From assembly GCA_964413425.1 (NCBI GenBank), contig CAYPST010000001.1, forward strand, positions 58,172-122,171: a DNA stretch of 64,000 bases, written 5' to 3'. Within the stretch, counting starts at the first letter, position 1. Each line of letters opens with the position of its first letter. Positions 16,276 through 26,400 of the stretch are shown here, piece by piece. Source of the stretch: DATFLS01 sp964413425. GTDB taxonomy: Bacteria > Fidelibacterota > JAANXI01. Under the pieces are notes generated by a model. It searched no databases, was not told where the DNA came from, and saw nothing but the letters and a program-made list of their open reading frames with translations. The translations under genes and the position numbers were made by a program.

Positions 16276-17223
16276 CTATGTTAAAAGCGGATGCTCCCGG
16301 AACCCGACCAGCTGGCATTCCGGCTGTGGGATGACCCCGTACCGATCCCGGACCAGTTCCTGCATTTTTCTGGCCAGTCCGGCGATATCTTCGGAAGTTG
16401 CCTTTCCACGATTCACAATCATATTGGCGTGTTGAAAGGAAACGAAGGCATCGCCCACGGATAATTCTCCTTTTATCCCCAGTTTATCCAGATAGTACGC
16501 CACGAAAATCATCAGGGTGCCGTTGATTTCCAGCGAGACCTCCTCATCCAGGAAATTCCGGAAGAAACTCCCGCAGGTGTGGGACCGTGGATACCGCCGT
16601 TCCCGGTGCCGGATGGTTTCATCCCGGCGGCCTCTGGCATAGGCGCCCTCTATTTCGGTTCCCTGTCGCAGTATAAACTCCGCATCCAGCAGGATATGAT
16701 CTTTCCGGTGCAGGCGGGACGTGTCGTAACCAAACCGGAACCAGTCTGTGTCCACCTCCAGAATCTCACCGGATTCCCGGTGCATAACCCTGGCGCTGAC
16801 CAGAAAATCCGACAGCAGGTATTCGAAGTAATGCAGGTTGATATACACAGCACCGCCTACGGTCCCGGGGATGCCGCTGAATTCTTCCAATCCGAGGATA
16901 TTGCGTTCCAGACAGTACTCGATGACATCCTGCATGTCCGCCCCGCCATCTGTGCGGAGTCGTACGGCGTCACCAGGCTGGCCTCCGGCAACCACTCGAA
17001 TTTCTGCATTCTTCGGACGTATAACCAATCCCGGGAAGCCGTCATCACTGATCAAAATGTTTGCCCCTTCACCCAGGACAAACAGTTCCAGATTCTCCCG
17101 GTCGGCAAACCGGAGTGCTTCCCGGAAATCTTCATCGGAAACCGGTTCGCAGAAATACTCGGCTGCACCTCCGGTCCGGAACCAGTTTAACGGCGCCAGA
17201 GAGATGTTTTGTTGGATTTTCAT
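16276..17223 (-). CDS. murB: UDP-N-acetylenolpyruvoylglucosamine reductase
   Basis: Cytoplasmic FAD enzyme that reduces the enolpyruvyl group to make UDP-MurNAc for peptidoglycan. 315 residues. Visible: WFRTGGAAEYF near residue 15; LGEGANILISDDGFPG (FAD-binding); FSGIPGTVGGAVYIN around 115-130; the catalytic serine block CGSFFRNF; and the C-terminal glutamate in PQPECQLVGF. The length and single-loop arrangement fit the shorter MurB class. No clear ribosome site; the upstream sequence is a TGTCAGT tandem repeat. Gene stands alone rather than in a dcw cluster. Confidence 0.93.
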   Translation of the reverse strand: MKIQQNISLAPLNWFRTGGAAEYFCEPVSDEDFREALRFADRENLELFVLGEGANILISDDGFPGLVIRPKNAEIRVVAGGQPGDAVRLRTDGGADMQDVIEYCLERNILGLEEFSGIPGTVGGAVYINLHYFEYLLSDFLVSARVMHRESGEILEVDTDWFRFGYDTSRLHRKDHILLDAEFILRQGTEIEGAYARGRRDETIRHRERRYPRSHTCGSFFRNFLDEEVSLEINGTLMIFVAYYLDKLGIKGELSVGDAFVSFQHANMIVNRGKATSEDIAGLARKMQELVRDRYGVIPQPECQLVGFREHPLLT

Positions 17224-17243
17224 TGAGGTGTGAATTTTTATTG

Positions 17244-17280
17244 TGTCAATTGTCAGTTGTCAGTTGTCAATTGTTGATTG
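17244..17280. repeat. TGTCAGT/TGTCAAT short tandem repeat upstream of murB
   Basis: Four or five diverged 7-base units (TGTCAAT, TGTCAGT, TGTCAGT, TGTCAAT, TGTTGAT). Related units lie on the other side of murB near 16010-16055, so murB is bracketed by the same simple repeat. Read leftward the units include TTGACA, which could act as a -35 element. Confidence 0.55.
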
Positions 17281-17399
17281 TACTTCCAATTGCCGGACGG
17301 TCTGATTATTAATAATGTTCTCAGGTACAGGTAGAAGACCCTATATCAGCTTCCTCCCGTATCATTCATTTCTGCCATTTGTTCTTTTCCAACCTATGG

Positions 17400-19280
17400 T
17401 CATCCAGATTTCTCCAGCACCCGTTGGATGGCATTCCGGGTCATGGCGTGATACATTGGCCGCGCGTCCCGGTAAATTTGCCGGGCCATCTTCAGACCTG
17501 TCTCGGTCTGGGTTAATGCTTTATATACGGGCTCAATCAGATAGATGCGCCCCACAGAGGTTAAAAATGTTTCCATCCTGGGATAGGCAGGCTGGTATCC
17601 GGAACGAATGGCTAACGGCAGCCAGACCCGCAGAAGGGGCGTATTGCCGGTCCGGGTGAACCCAAAGGTGTCATCCAGCACTTTCAGGCGTTCTTCTCCC
17701 AGGGAATCCGGCAGCTCTTGTACAAAGTGAATATAGTGATGGGAGGTCCAGCCGGTGGTGTCGACACTGGCCGGATTGCCTTCATTCATGAACGCTCCGG
17801 CCGCCTGCTTCACTCTGGTCAACTCCTGAGACTCCACCCGGGGAATATTTCCGGGGATGCCCGGTTCGTATAACCAGTCTTCAACAAGCAGCTCCTCCTT
17901 GAGCTGTTGATCGTTTCTCAGGAGTGTACCGGTCAAATACTTCTCGAATTCTTCTGTGGTCAGAGAAGTGAACCTGAATTGCTTAAAATAGAGCGCCAAA
18001 AAATGGTCCCAGGTGTCTCTGCCGAAATGTTCTTCCAGCATTTTCAGGAAGAAAAATCCTTTCACATAGGGAATACTGGAATACGCCGCCTCGGGATCCC
18101 GTCCGGCCAGATCCAGTTTCAGGGCGGTGTCGGGATTATCCGGCCCCAGGTCTTCCACGGTCTGTTCCAGGTCATGATAGCTCAGTTCACTCAACATCTC
18201 TGCGAACCGTTTGCCCCGGACCGCTTCCATAATACGGTGCTCGAAATACACCGTAAAGCCTTCGTTCAGCCAGAAGTCGTTCCAGGTGGCGTTGGTGACC
18301 AGATTTCCGGACCAGGAATGGGCCAGTTCGTGCGCAATCAGATCGACCAGCGACCGGTCACCTCCCAGGATGGTGGGTGTGACAAAGGTCAGCCGGGGGT
18401 TCTCCATCCCACCGAACGGAAACGAAGGCGGAAGTGTCAGCATATCATAGCGTTCCCAGAGATAAGGCCCGTACAGTTGCTCCGCCGCCTGAATCATCTG
18501 TTCGGTTTCGGCAAATTCCCAGGCGGCGCGATCCGCCACCGGGGGTTCGGCATACACCCCGCTCCGGGGACCGATCTCCCGGAAGGCGAGGTTACCCACT
18601 CCCAGTGCCAGTAAATAAGAGGGTATCGGCTGGGGCATCTCAAAGTGATATACGCCGGAGTTCTTTCGGGTCTGCGGATTGGCAGCACTCATCACCGCCA
18701 GGTATGCCGGTCTGGTCCGGATAACGGCAGAGTAGGTCATTCGAACGGCCGGTGTATCCTGGCAGGGAACCCAGCTCCGTGCCAGGATGAACTGGGATTG
18801 GGTATAAAGCAGGGGACTGGTTTTGCCCTCGGTTTGTTCCGGTGCCACCCACTGCAATGCCTGGGCATCGGGACTGGTGGTATACTCAATGGTGACACGC
18901 CCGGTTTCCGGCGAGATCGGAATAAGAAGCGGCTGCCCGTAATATTGTACTTCTGCTCCCAGCTGGTATTCCACAGGAGTAGCTTTCTCTCCACTGGTCA
19001 CCTTGTGAATGGTAAGGTTCTGGGTATCCAGGACAAGCCGGTCTGTGCCGGTGGTGTTCTCCAGATGCAGCACCGCCGTTCCGGACAATGTCTTTGCGGA
19101 GAAATCGACAGTCAGGGCCAGATCCATATGCTCAATGGTCACCTCATTGAAATTGGAGAGTGAAGTGGGATCATCCACAGAACTGGTTGCGATTGCAGGC
19201 TGTTGTGTACAGCCGATCGCCAGAATAAAAAGGTACGATGCAAGCAACAGAAGTGGCCGGACAATTTGTTTTCTCTTCAT
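17400..19280 (-). CDS. M1-family zinc aminopeptidase, lipoprotein
   Basis: About 626 residues. Lipoprotein signal MKRKQIVRPLLLLASYLF-ILAIGC with the lipidated Cys at 24. M1 landmarks: GGMENPRLTFVTP (exopeptidase GxMEN), then HELAHSWSGNLVTNATWNDFW-LNEG, giving HExxH-x18-E zinc ligation. The exact GGMENP-LTFVTP form resembles the leukotriene-A4-hydrolase/cold-active aminopeptidase branch. C-terminal helical domain (LAIRSGYQPAYPRMETFLTSVGR) matches that branch. Expected to trim N-terminal residues from peptides in the periplasm or at a membrane. Frame opens at 19343, but ATG 19280 starts the lipoprotein signal. Confidence 0.9.
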   Translation of the reverse strand: MKRKQIVRPLLLLASYLFILAIGCTQQPAIATSSVDDPTSLSNFNEVTIEHMDLALTVDFSAKTLSGTAVLHLENTTGTDRLVLDTQNLTIHKVTSGEKATPVEYQLGAEVQYYGQPLLIPISPETGRVTIEYTTSPDAQALQWVAPEQTEGKTSPLLYTQSQFILARSWVPCQDTPAVRMTYSAVIRTRPAYLAVMSAANPQTRKNSGVYHFEMPQPIPSYLLALGVGNLAFREIGPRSGVYAEPPVADRAAWEFAETEQMIQAAEQLYGPYLWERYDMLTLPPSFPFGGMENPRLTFVTPTILGGDRSLVDLIAHELAHSWSGNLVTNATWNDFWLNEGFTVYFEHRIMEAVRGKRFAEMLSELSYHDLEQTVEDLGPDNPDTALKLDLAGRDPEAAYSSIPYVKGFFFLKMLEEHFGRDTWDHFLALYFKQFRFTSLTTEEFEKYLTGTLLRNDQQLKEELLVEDWLYEPGIPGNIPRVESQELTRVKQAAGAFMNEGNPASVDTTGWTSHHYIHFVQELPDSLGEERLKVLDDTFGFTRTGNTPLLRVWLPLAIRSGYQPAYPRMETFLTSVGRIYLIEPVYKALTQTETGLKMARQIYRDARPMYHAMTRNAIQRVLEKSG

Positions 19281-19727
19281 GTATAGCCCCTGTTTCGCCC
19301 CGAATCTAACTCGAATAATATAGTACGAGTTGACGGGAATCAAAACAGGAGTCTGGGGGATGGAAGTACATCGGGTTTTGATTGATGGAGTGACCAGGTT
19401 TTCGTCATCAAATTCTTATCCCCAATGTGCGACTCAAATCAAAGCCATCTCATATGTCATCCCGAAACCACCGGGGCGAATACGCACCCTGGGAGCCCCG
19501 GTAGAGATCCCTCGGCCCTGGAATGCAGGGCCTCGGGATGACAGGACGGTTGGTTCGGTATGAGGGGTGTAGGTTAGGAGCATAATGAACCGATCGGTTC
19601 CAGGTCAGTCCAGAAACGGCGCCCTCTGGTGTGTAACCGGGGGGCTTTGGTTCGGCCTCGCCCTCATTCCGTGTCATCCCCAACCCCAACGCCCAGGGGT
19701 GCGGTCAGGTCCCGTCAGCCTGCCGCG
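19281..19727. other. 447-base intergenic region with palindromic element
   Basis: Between tonB (ending at 19728) and the M1 peptidase start. Contains the palindromic element at 19456-19542 and a related GTCATCCC fragment near 19672. No ORF with a ribosome site. Confidence 0.5.
19456..19542. repeat. 87-base palindromic element with 10-base perfect ends
   Basis: GTCATCCCGA (19456-19465) and TCGGGATGAC (19533-19542) are perfect inverted ends; internal GC-rich arms (CCGGGGC / GCCCCGG around 19471-19500; GGCCCTGG..CCAGGGCC-like near 19514-19532) can form further hairpins. The end sequence is similar in style to the outer arms at 13915/14053. Confidence 0.6.
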
Positions 19728-20561
19728 TTACAGCAATTCATACCGAAAGGTAATAATCCCCTGGACGGCAGATTGTTCCGCACCGGAGGGCAGCGGGTTG
19801 AACCGCCACTGTTTGAGTGCCCGAATGGTGATTTCTTCAAGTCTGGGATAATCTTTCTGGATGGGGATCATCTGTCCCACCCGGCCATCCGGGAGCACGG
19901 TAAACCGGATGCGGATGGTCGCTTCCTTTTCCACGCCTTCCGGATATTCCGGAATCACTTTGGTCAGGATAGACCGCTCCGCCGCTTTCCCTTCGATAGT
20001 GAACGGCTGTGCGTCAGCCGGTGAACCCATTTCCGTGGTGGGTGATATTCCTCTGGAATCCATCGCCATCTGCTGCGGACTGGCAGTGATCCGTTCACCG
20101 GTGGAGCGGTCCGGATTCACCGTGCCCGGTTGTCTGGCGTCAAACTGGCCGGACCGGGCCGGTACATCACTGGCCCCCTGGTTCGTGGTGAGTTTCTCCG
20201 ATTCCCGGTTCCGCGGGATCGTTTCTTCTTCTGCCATCATCCGGCGCCTTGGCAGATTCACCGGCACGTCCGACAATTCCGCCCCGCCGGCACTGGCCGG
20301 TTCCTGCTGTTCCGGTGCCGGCTGTGTTTCTTCGGTGACTTCAGGCGGCGTCTCTGCCGGTTCGGAATCGACCACCGTTCTGGGCGCGGGAGCCGGAGTG
20401 CCGGACGGGGACTGGGAACCGGCGACGAAACTGACCTCCGTAAACCCTGAGGTATCAAAATCAAATCCGGTCCCGGTGAAGATGAACAGCAGCATCAGTA
20501 AAAGATGAACTCCGGTTGACACCGCCAGTGTTTTTCTTATATCTGTAAATAAAGTACCCAT
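19728..20561 (-). CDS. tonB: TonB family energy transducer
   Basis: 277 residues: a single N-terminal membrane anchor (about 14-33, VSTGVHLLLMLLFIFTGTG), a Pro/Glu-rich periplasm-spanning stretch (about 50-185), and a C-terminal TonB domain (about 195-277) with IPEYPEGVEKEATIRIRFTV and LKQWRFNPLP. It carries proton-motive energy from ExbB-ExbD to outer-membrane receptors. Last gene of a five-gene operon; 17 bases follow exbD. The nearby outer-membrane barrel is the obvious partner. Confidence 0.9.
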   Translation of the reverse strand: MGTLFTDIRKTLAVSTGVHLLLMLLFIFTGTGFDFDTSGFTEVSFVAGSQSPSGTPAPAPRTVVDSEPAETPPEVTEETQPAPEQQEPASAGGAELSDVPVNLPRRRMMAEEETIPRNRESEKLTTNQGASDVPARSGQFDARQPGTVNPDRSTGERITASPQQMAMDSRGISPTTEMGSPADAQPFTIEGKAAERSILTKVIPEYPEGVEKEATIRIRFTVLPDGRVGQMIPIQKDYPRLEEITIRALKQWRFNPLPSGAEQSAVQGIITFRYELL

Positions 20562-20578
20562 GACAATTACTTCTGATG

Positions 20579-20977
20579 TTATAACGCTTGTTCTGTGGCT
20601 ATCATGAATCGTTCCGCCCCGGCGAGTTTGGCAATATCGACGATGCGGATGGTCGATTCCAGCGAGATATCTTTATCAGCCCGGATGACGACCAGCCTCT
20701 CGCCTTCCCTCAGTATCTGCCGGAGCTGTTCTCCGAGCTGAGCGCGATTGACCTGCACCTGATTCAGGTAGATTCGATTGCTCTGGGTTACGGTAATGAA
20801 CACTCGATCTTCCGTGGCTTCCTGACCGGTGGCGGCCCTGGGCAGCCGCACCTTAATCCCCGGCTGCACCACGAAGGACGAGGTGAGCATGAAGAAAATC
20901 AGGAGGAGCAGCACAATGTCAGTGAGAGAGATAGCGGAAAAGGTTACCATCAATTTTCGGTTAGATTCTATTTTCAT
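20579..20977 (-). CDS. exbD: ExbD/TolR family protein
   Basis: 132 residues: short cytoplasmic N-terminus, one membrane helix (about 15-37, SLTDIVLLLLIFFMLTSSFVV) carrying the proton-path aspartate in LTDIVLLLLIFF, and a periplasmic domain. The FVVQPGIKVRLPRA junction is typical. Its start overlaps the exbB stop by 17 bases, implying coupled translation. Confidence 0.92.
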   Translation of the reverse strand: MKIESNRKLMVTFSAISLTDIVLLLLIFFMLTSSFVVQPGIKVRLPRAATGQEATEDRVFITVTQSNRIYLNQVQVNRAQLGEQLRQILREGERLVVIRADKDISLESTIRIVDIAKLAGAERFMIATEQAL

Positions 20978-21596
20978 TCACCACCTCCCGCTCCAGTAAG
21001 ATGTCCAGCAAATTCCCGGAGCTTTCCTGCATTTCAAACACGTGATGCTCCACCTTTCCCTGCAGCCAGTTATAAAAGATTAAGGCGGGGATACCCACGC
21101 TTAATCCGGCAGCCGTGGTAATCAGGGCTTCCCAGATACCGCCTGCCAGCACACTGGCATCCACGTTGCCCCCGAGGGTTTGAATTTGAATAAATGCCCG
21201 GATCATCCCGGTGACCGTTCCGAGGAATCCGATGAGCGGAGCAATGGCGGCGATGGTTCCAAGAATACCAAGATATCTTTCCAGATGATACACCTCCGAC
21301 TGTGCAGCCGTTTCAATGGCATCCTTGATTTCATCCCTGGGACGATCATGTTTTTTCAATCCGGCTTTGGTAATAGCCGCAATGGGCCCCGGTGTGTTCT
21401 GGCTGATGCGGATTGCCTCATCAACATCACCTCGCAGCAGGATATTCCTGACCCGCGTAATAAACGCCTTGGCATTGATCCGGATTTTCCGCAGCGAAAC
21501 CAGCCGTTCAATGAGAATGGCCAGTGCAATGATCGAGCACAGGCCAATCGGAATCATCAGAATACCGCCTTTCATAATAATTTCAAATACGGACAT
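20961..21596 (-). CDS. exbB: ExbB/MotA/TolQ proton channel family protein
   Basis: 211 residues with three membrane helices (about 10-30, 115-140 and 155-180). The MotA/TolQ/ExbB block LGTIAAIAPLIGFLGTVTGMIRAF and the following GGIWEALITTAAGLSVGIPALIFYNWL are clear. It forms the proton-conducting pentamer with ExbD. Located directly after the outer-membrane barrel gene (36 bases). Confidence 0.93.
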   Translation of the reverse strand: MSVFEIIMKGGILMIPIGLCSIIALAILIERLVSLRKIRINAKAFITRVRNILLRGDVDEAIRISQNTPGPIAAITKAGLKKHDRPRDEIKDAIETAAQSEVYHLERYLGILGTIAAIAPLIGFLGTVTGMIRAFIQIQTLGGNVDASVLAGGIWEALITTAAGLSVGIPALIFYNWLQGKVEHHVFEMQESSGNLLDILLEREVVNENRI

Positions 21597-21632
21597 GGAG
21601 ACATCCTCCTGCTCGCTTACGCTGTTTCCCGA

Positions 21633-23342
21633 TTACAATTTCGCTCTCACTCCCAAAAATATTTGAATTCCCATCCTCGGATACTGTTCCCAGTAGGTGT
21701 AGGATTCGTTCAGGATGTTCGAGGCCGACAGCAGCACGGTGACCTTCTCCTGAAAACTCCTTGAAATGGTGGCGTTCACCAGGTTGTATGCGGCCAGCTC
21801 GGTATTTGTGGTATAATCTACGGATCGCGGTCCGCTGAGTTCCCCGTCCAGTGTTAATTCGAAATCCGAGGGCAACCGCAGCGTCGCCTGGAGGGGAATG
21901 CGCATCCGGGCACGATAAGGAATATAGTAGACATCGGAGTACGCTGCGCCCTCCGGATAGGTGGCGCTGTAGGTTACCATCGTTCCGCGGAGCTCCAGCC
22001 AGTCCGTCGGGGTCCACTCCACACCTCCCCGGGTTTCCGCCACCTGAACCTCTCCGGTATCTTCTAAGTCGAAAAATCCGGTTTGGGGATCCCGGTGCCA
22101 GTAATACAGGGTCTTCATCCTGGCATAAGCGATGCCGGCATGAAGGCTTACTCCCTGGGATAACCTGATGTCCATGCTTATGTCGGCGCGCCAGTCTGCT
22201 TCTTCCGGCTGAAGAGGGATAACGTGTGCAATGTAGGGATTCTGATTCCGGCGCCGGGTGAACGTCTGATACTCATATCCCGTGGATATGGTGGCCGAAA
22301 CGCCCATCCTGTTGCCGGGAATGAAATTCACCCGGCCGTAGGGTGCTATCCGGCCGGTCGATGTATCCGTCCGGACCGACTGATACTTCGCCCCGAGTCC
22401 GGCACTCACCGCTCCGGAGACCGGAAACAATGTTTCCAGTCCGACTTCACCGAATTGCCCCTCCCGCTCCACATCATTCTGGTGTCGGGAGAGTGTTTCC
22501 ATCAAGATTCTTCCGGAACCTCCCAGCTGGATCCCCGCCAGTTGTGTAATAAATTCTCCTGATGCACCATACCAGGTATCCGTTGTCCTGTCCAGTGCTG
22601 TTTCTCCCGTATCACTCCGAAACCTGGTGGCCCCGTAATCAACACCGAGTTGCAGAGTGGAATTATCCGCTATGTCAAATTGGAAGCCGGCATTCGCCCC
22701 GCCGCTGCTGCCGGTGCGCGTTTCTGCAGGCGATACGGCTTCGACCTGGAATAAACCGCGTCTGGTCAGTGTGTAATCACCTCGGATGGTGCCGGTCACC
22801 CTGTCCGTGAAATGATAATCGGTCTGAAGAGTGAGCCCCCCGGTGGTATACTGGCTGTTCCGATATTGCCCGGCGCTGCGATCCAGCCAGCCGCGCGCAT
22901 GAACGGAAAAAGAACCGAATTCCTGCCAGTGCCCGGCATTTGCCATGAAGGTTGCATAACTGCCTCCAAGCAGATCCCCCCAGGTGGATCGCTGAATACC
23001 TGGCCCCGACGTTTCAACCTGGGGTTTCGTGTCCTGCAGCTGAAACCAGGTGCTTATCACCTGGGAAGGATTTTCCGGTTTCACCAGTGCAGGGGTATCC
23101 GGAACAGTGGTCTCTTTGTCGGAGGCGATACGTACCACCTGCGTGCGTCCCTGTATCAGAACTTCCGGCAGCTCCAGCTCCGACTTCTCCGATCGTACTC
23201 TGGACGGATACTGGGTGGCAGGTTGCTGCAGAGAATCCGACGGCACCGGCATTCGGGTAGGTGGGGGTTTCACCTTTTCCTGTGCGAACAGCGGCAATGC
23301 GAAACAGACCACTATCCATAATGTTCTGTACTTATAATTCAT
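21633..23342 (-). CDS. Outer-membrane beta-barrel, TonB-dependent-receptor-like but without an obvious plug
   Basis: About 569 residues. Signal peptide (MNYKYRTLWIVVCFALPLFA) is followed by a Pro-rich linker (to about residue 60) with ELPEVLIQGRTQVVRI, resembling a TonB-box or secretin-like start. From about 110 to the end alternate amphipathic strands of a barrel, ending VTVLLSASNILNESYTYWEQYPRMGIQIFLGVRAKL, the usual finish of TonB-dependent receptors. The plug domain of about 130 residues appears missing or very reduced. A GTG at 23357 is an alternative start. Located inside the TPR-exbB-exbD-tonB operon, so a dedicated energised outer-membrane function is likely. Confidence 0.75.
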   Translation of the reverse strand: MNYKYRTLWIVVCFALPLFAQEKVKPPPTRMPVPSDSLQQPATQYPSRVRSEKSELELPEVLIQGRTQVVRIASDKETTVPDTPALVKPENPSQVISTWFQLQDTKPQVETSGPGIQRSTWGDLLGGSYATFMANAGHWQEFGSFSVHARGWLDRSAGQYRNSQYTTGGLTLQTDYHFTDRVTGTIRGDYTLTRRGLFQVEAVSPAETRTGSSGGANAGFQFDIADNSTLQLGVDYGATRFRSDTGETALDRTTDTWYGASGEFITQLAGIQLGGSGRILMETLSRHQNDVEREGQFGEVGLETLFPVSGAVSAGLGAKYQSVRTDTSTGRIAPYGRVNFIPGNRMGVSATISTGYEYQTFTRRRNQNPYIAHVIPLQPEEADWRADISMDIRLSQGVSLHAGIAYARMKTLYYWHRDPQTGFFDLEDTGEVQVAETRGGVEWTPTDWLELRGTMVTYSATYPEGAAYSDVYYIPYRARMRIPLQATLRLPSDFELTLDGELSGPRSVDYTTNTELAAYNLVNATISRSFQEKVTVLLSASNILNESYTYWEQYPRMGIQIFLGVRAKL

Positions 23343-23426
23343 AACCTGTCTGAACACTCCGCATGGTTAGCGACTCGATTTAATTATTCACTTGTATGGT
23401 AGAACACACAGCTATGCCGTCTGTTT

Positions 23427-26400
23427 TCAACCTTCTCCCATCAAATCCTGCAATCGCTGTTTCGACTTCTCTGTAAAGGTGGTATCCGTGGGAAAGTCAG
23501 TCAGGATAGAGCGGTACAGTCTGCGGGCGTTATCATACTGATCAATGGCAACATGGCACTCTGCAGCATTATAGACACTCTTCACCACCCATTCTTTCTC
23601 GGAGCCGTACAGATACTTGGTTTTCAGATATTCCACCACCGCGGCATTCCAATCGCCCTGCAGCCGGTATGATTCTCCCAGGAGATATTGCGCTTCAGCG
23701 CCGATTTCCGGTGCGGCTTCCGCCACCACCTCTTCCAGAAGATCTCTGGAATCATCATAACGTTCCTGCTGCAGCCGGACGCGCGCCAGCCCCAGCCGGC
23801 CCAGATGCTTCACGTGATCACTCCACTCGCTGCGAAGGATACTCTCGAAGAAGGCCTGCGCCTGCTCGTAGTTTTCCAGCTGGTAAAAGGCTAATCCGGT
23901 TTTATAAGTGGCCAGGGCGATGTTTTCATGCTGCGCATAATCCCTGAGGATTTTTTCATAGATATCGACGGCCTGGGAGTAATCCCCCCGATTATACAGC
24001 AGATCTCCCGCGTGCATTATGGCATCCGGAGTGCGGGCAGCGTTCGGGTAGGTCTGCCACTGCTGCCGGAAAGTAGCGATAGCAGAGTCCGGAGTGGAGT
24101 ATTCTTCATACACCGTACCAATCGCAAAGTAAATGTTCCGTGCGGTTTCCGTATCGGGATACTCCTGTAGAATACTGCGGTATTCTTTGAGTGCCTCCTG
24201 AGAGCGCTGAAGCGTGACAAAATAGTTCGCCTTCCTGCTCAGGATTTCTGCTGCTTTGTCTCTGTCCCGGAGACGATCCACCAGTGCATCGATAATATCC
24301 AGCGACTCGGCAGCCCCTTCTCCCTGCTGCATCATTGACCACTGCAGGCCGGTCACTGCATCGGCCACATACTCGCTTTCGGGAAATTTGTTAATGATAA
24401 TTTTATACTGCTCTCCTGCCTGGGCATATTGTTCCAGATTATAGTAACAATCTCCGATGGCATAAGTGGCATCCACCCGATATTCACTGTCCGGGTAGTT
24501 TAAAAGCAGTTCCCGGAAGTCAGAGATCGCCACCTGATATTGTCCTCCCCGGAAGGCAGCCCGCCCGCTCAGATACAGAGCTTCTTCAATATCAGGATAC
24601 GAAGGATACTCGTCGACCGCCGTCCGAAAAGCTTCCCGGGCGGAGGTAAAATTGCTGCTGCGAAGATAGGCCTGGCCGATCTGGACATGGGCCTCTGCTT
24701 TCTGCCTGGCGGTGCTGGTATTTTCGAGCACCACCCGGTATACCTGAATGGCTCGACTATACTGCTTCGCATTGAACAGCGCATCGCCCTGGCGCATTCG
24801 GGCGTCAATGCGAATAGACTCATCCTCCGCCTCCCGGGCTGCGGTTTCAAACGCCCGGGCGGCTTCTTCATACCTCCCCAGCCGCATGGCGGCATATCCC
24901 AGTCCGTAATTCGCATCCGCAAGGGATGAAGACTCCGGAAACTGATCGATGAATTGACTGTAGGCAGCATAGGCTTCCCGGAAGTTACTCAGCCGGTACT
25001 CAGACTCCGCTTTCCACAACAGGGCCTCACTCACGAACTGGCTGTTGGGATAGGTCCGGAGCACGTGATCAAAATACTTCGCTGCCTGTTCGTACTGTTC
25101 CGCCCGGTAATGGGACCAGGCCAGCCGGTACATTGCCCGATCCTGGATGTCAGAATCCTCATAATGAACCCAGGTTTGCCGGAAGGCCTCCTGCGCTTCG
25201 CCGTATTCTCCCCGGGCAAAATGGCATTCTCCCACCATCAGGGAGGCATCCGGCACCAGAGACGAGCTCTGGTATTCCTCCACCACCCTGGAGAAATAGC
25301 GCTGAGCTTCGGAGTAATTGCCATCTTCGAATTCCAGAGACGCATATTGGTACAAAGCATTCGGGGCATCGGATGAGCCGGTGTAATCCTGAAAGACTGT
25401 TTGGAAGGCCTGCCGGGCACGGTCTCGGTTATCGTCCTGTAAATAGCTCTGTCCGGCCTGAAATGTTGCCGAGGCAATGAGCGTATCGCTGGCACTGATT
25501 TCGGCTACTTCCTGAAATGCTGCCGCGGCCTCGGCGTACCGTTCCAACTCCGCATAGGCCCATCCCAGGCTGTACTGGGCATCATCCCGGTACGGATTCT
25601 CTGCCATCCTGACGGCGGTTTGATACTCCGCAATGGCACTTTTGTACTCACTTTGATGGTAATACGCTTCCCCGATGAAGTACTGCGCTTCACCACGGAG
25701 CGGACTGTCCGGATAATTCTCCAGGGCGCTCCGCAGGCTGGTAATGGCTTCGGCATAGTCCCCTTTGCCGTATGCGGCAAAACCGACCCGATACGCAGCC
25801 TGATTTGCCAGAGGACTCTGGGGATGCGTGGCGATTAATTTGTCGTACGCCTCCATGGCCCGGTCCCACTGGCCTTGCTCTTCAAAAATATATGCAGCGG
25901 AATAGGCTGCATAATCCGCCAGCGCAGCATCGGGATAGTCCTGATACACCTGCTGATAGAGTTCCAAGGCCTTCCCGGTGTCTCCGGTTCCATAGACGGC
26001 TTCCCCGTACCAGTAGAGTGCATTGGGCTTCAAATCACTGTTGGGATATTGCTCCAGGAACCGTTCCAGCGCCCGCATAGCCCCCTGATTTTCGCCGGCA
26101 TTCACCAGCGCTTCACCAAGCCGGAATTGGGCCCTGTCCCGAAACCCGACTGCCGGATACCTGGTCAGTAATTCCCGGTAGGCGGAGATGGCCCGAGTGT
26201 AATTCTGGGATTGAAGATAGGATTCCGCCAGAAGAAATTGGGCCTCCCCGGCATAATTGCTGGAGGGAAATTTCTTCAAAAATTCACGGAATTGGGTGCT
26301 GGCCAGTTCGTATAATTGATCGTTATACATCCCTTTGGCAACAAAGAATTCACGCTCGGCCGCATTCTCCTGGGATTGGGCGTTCACCAGCCATGCACAC

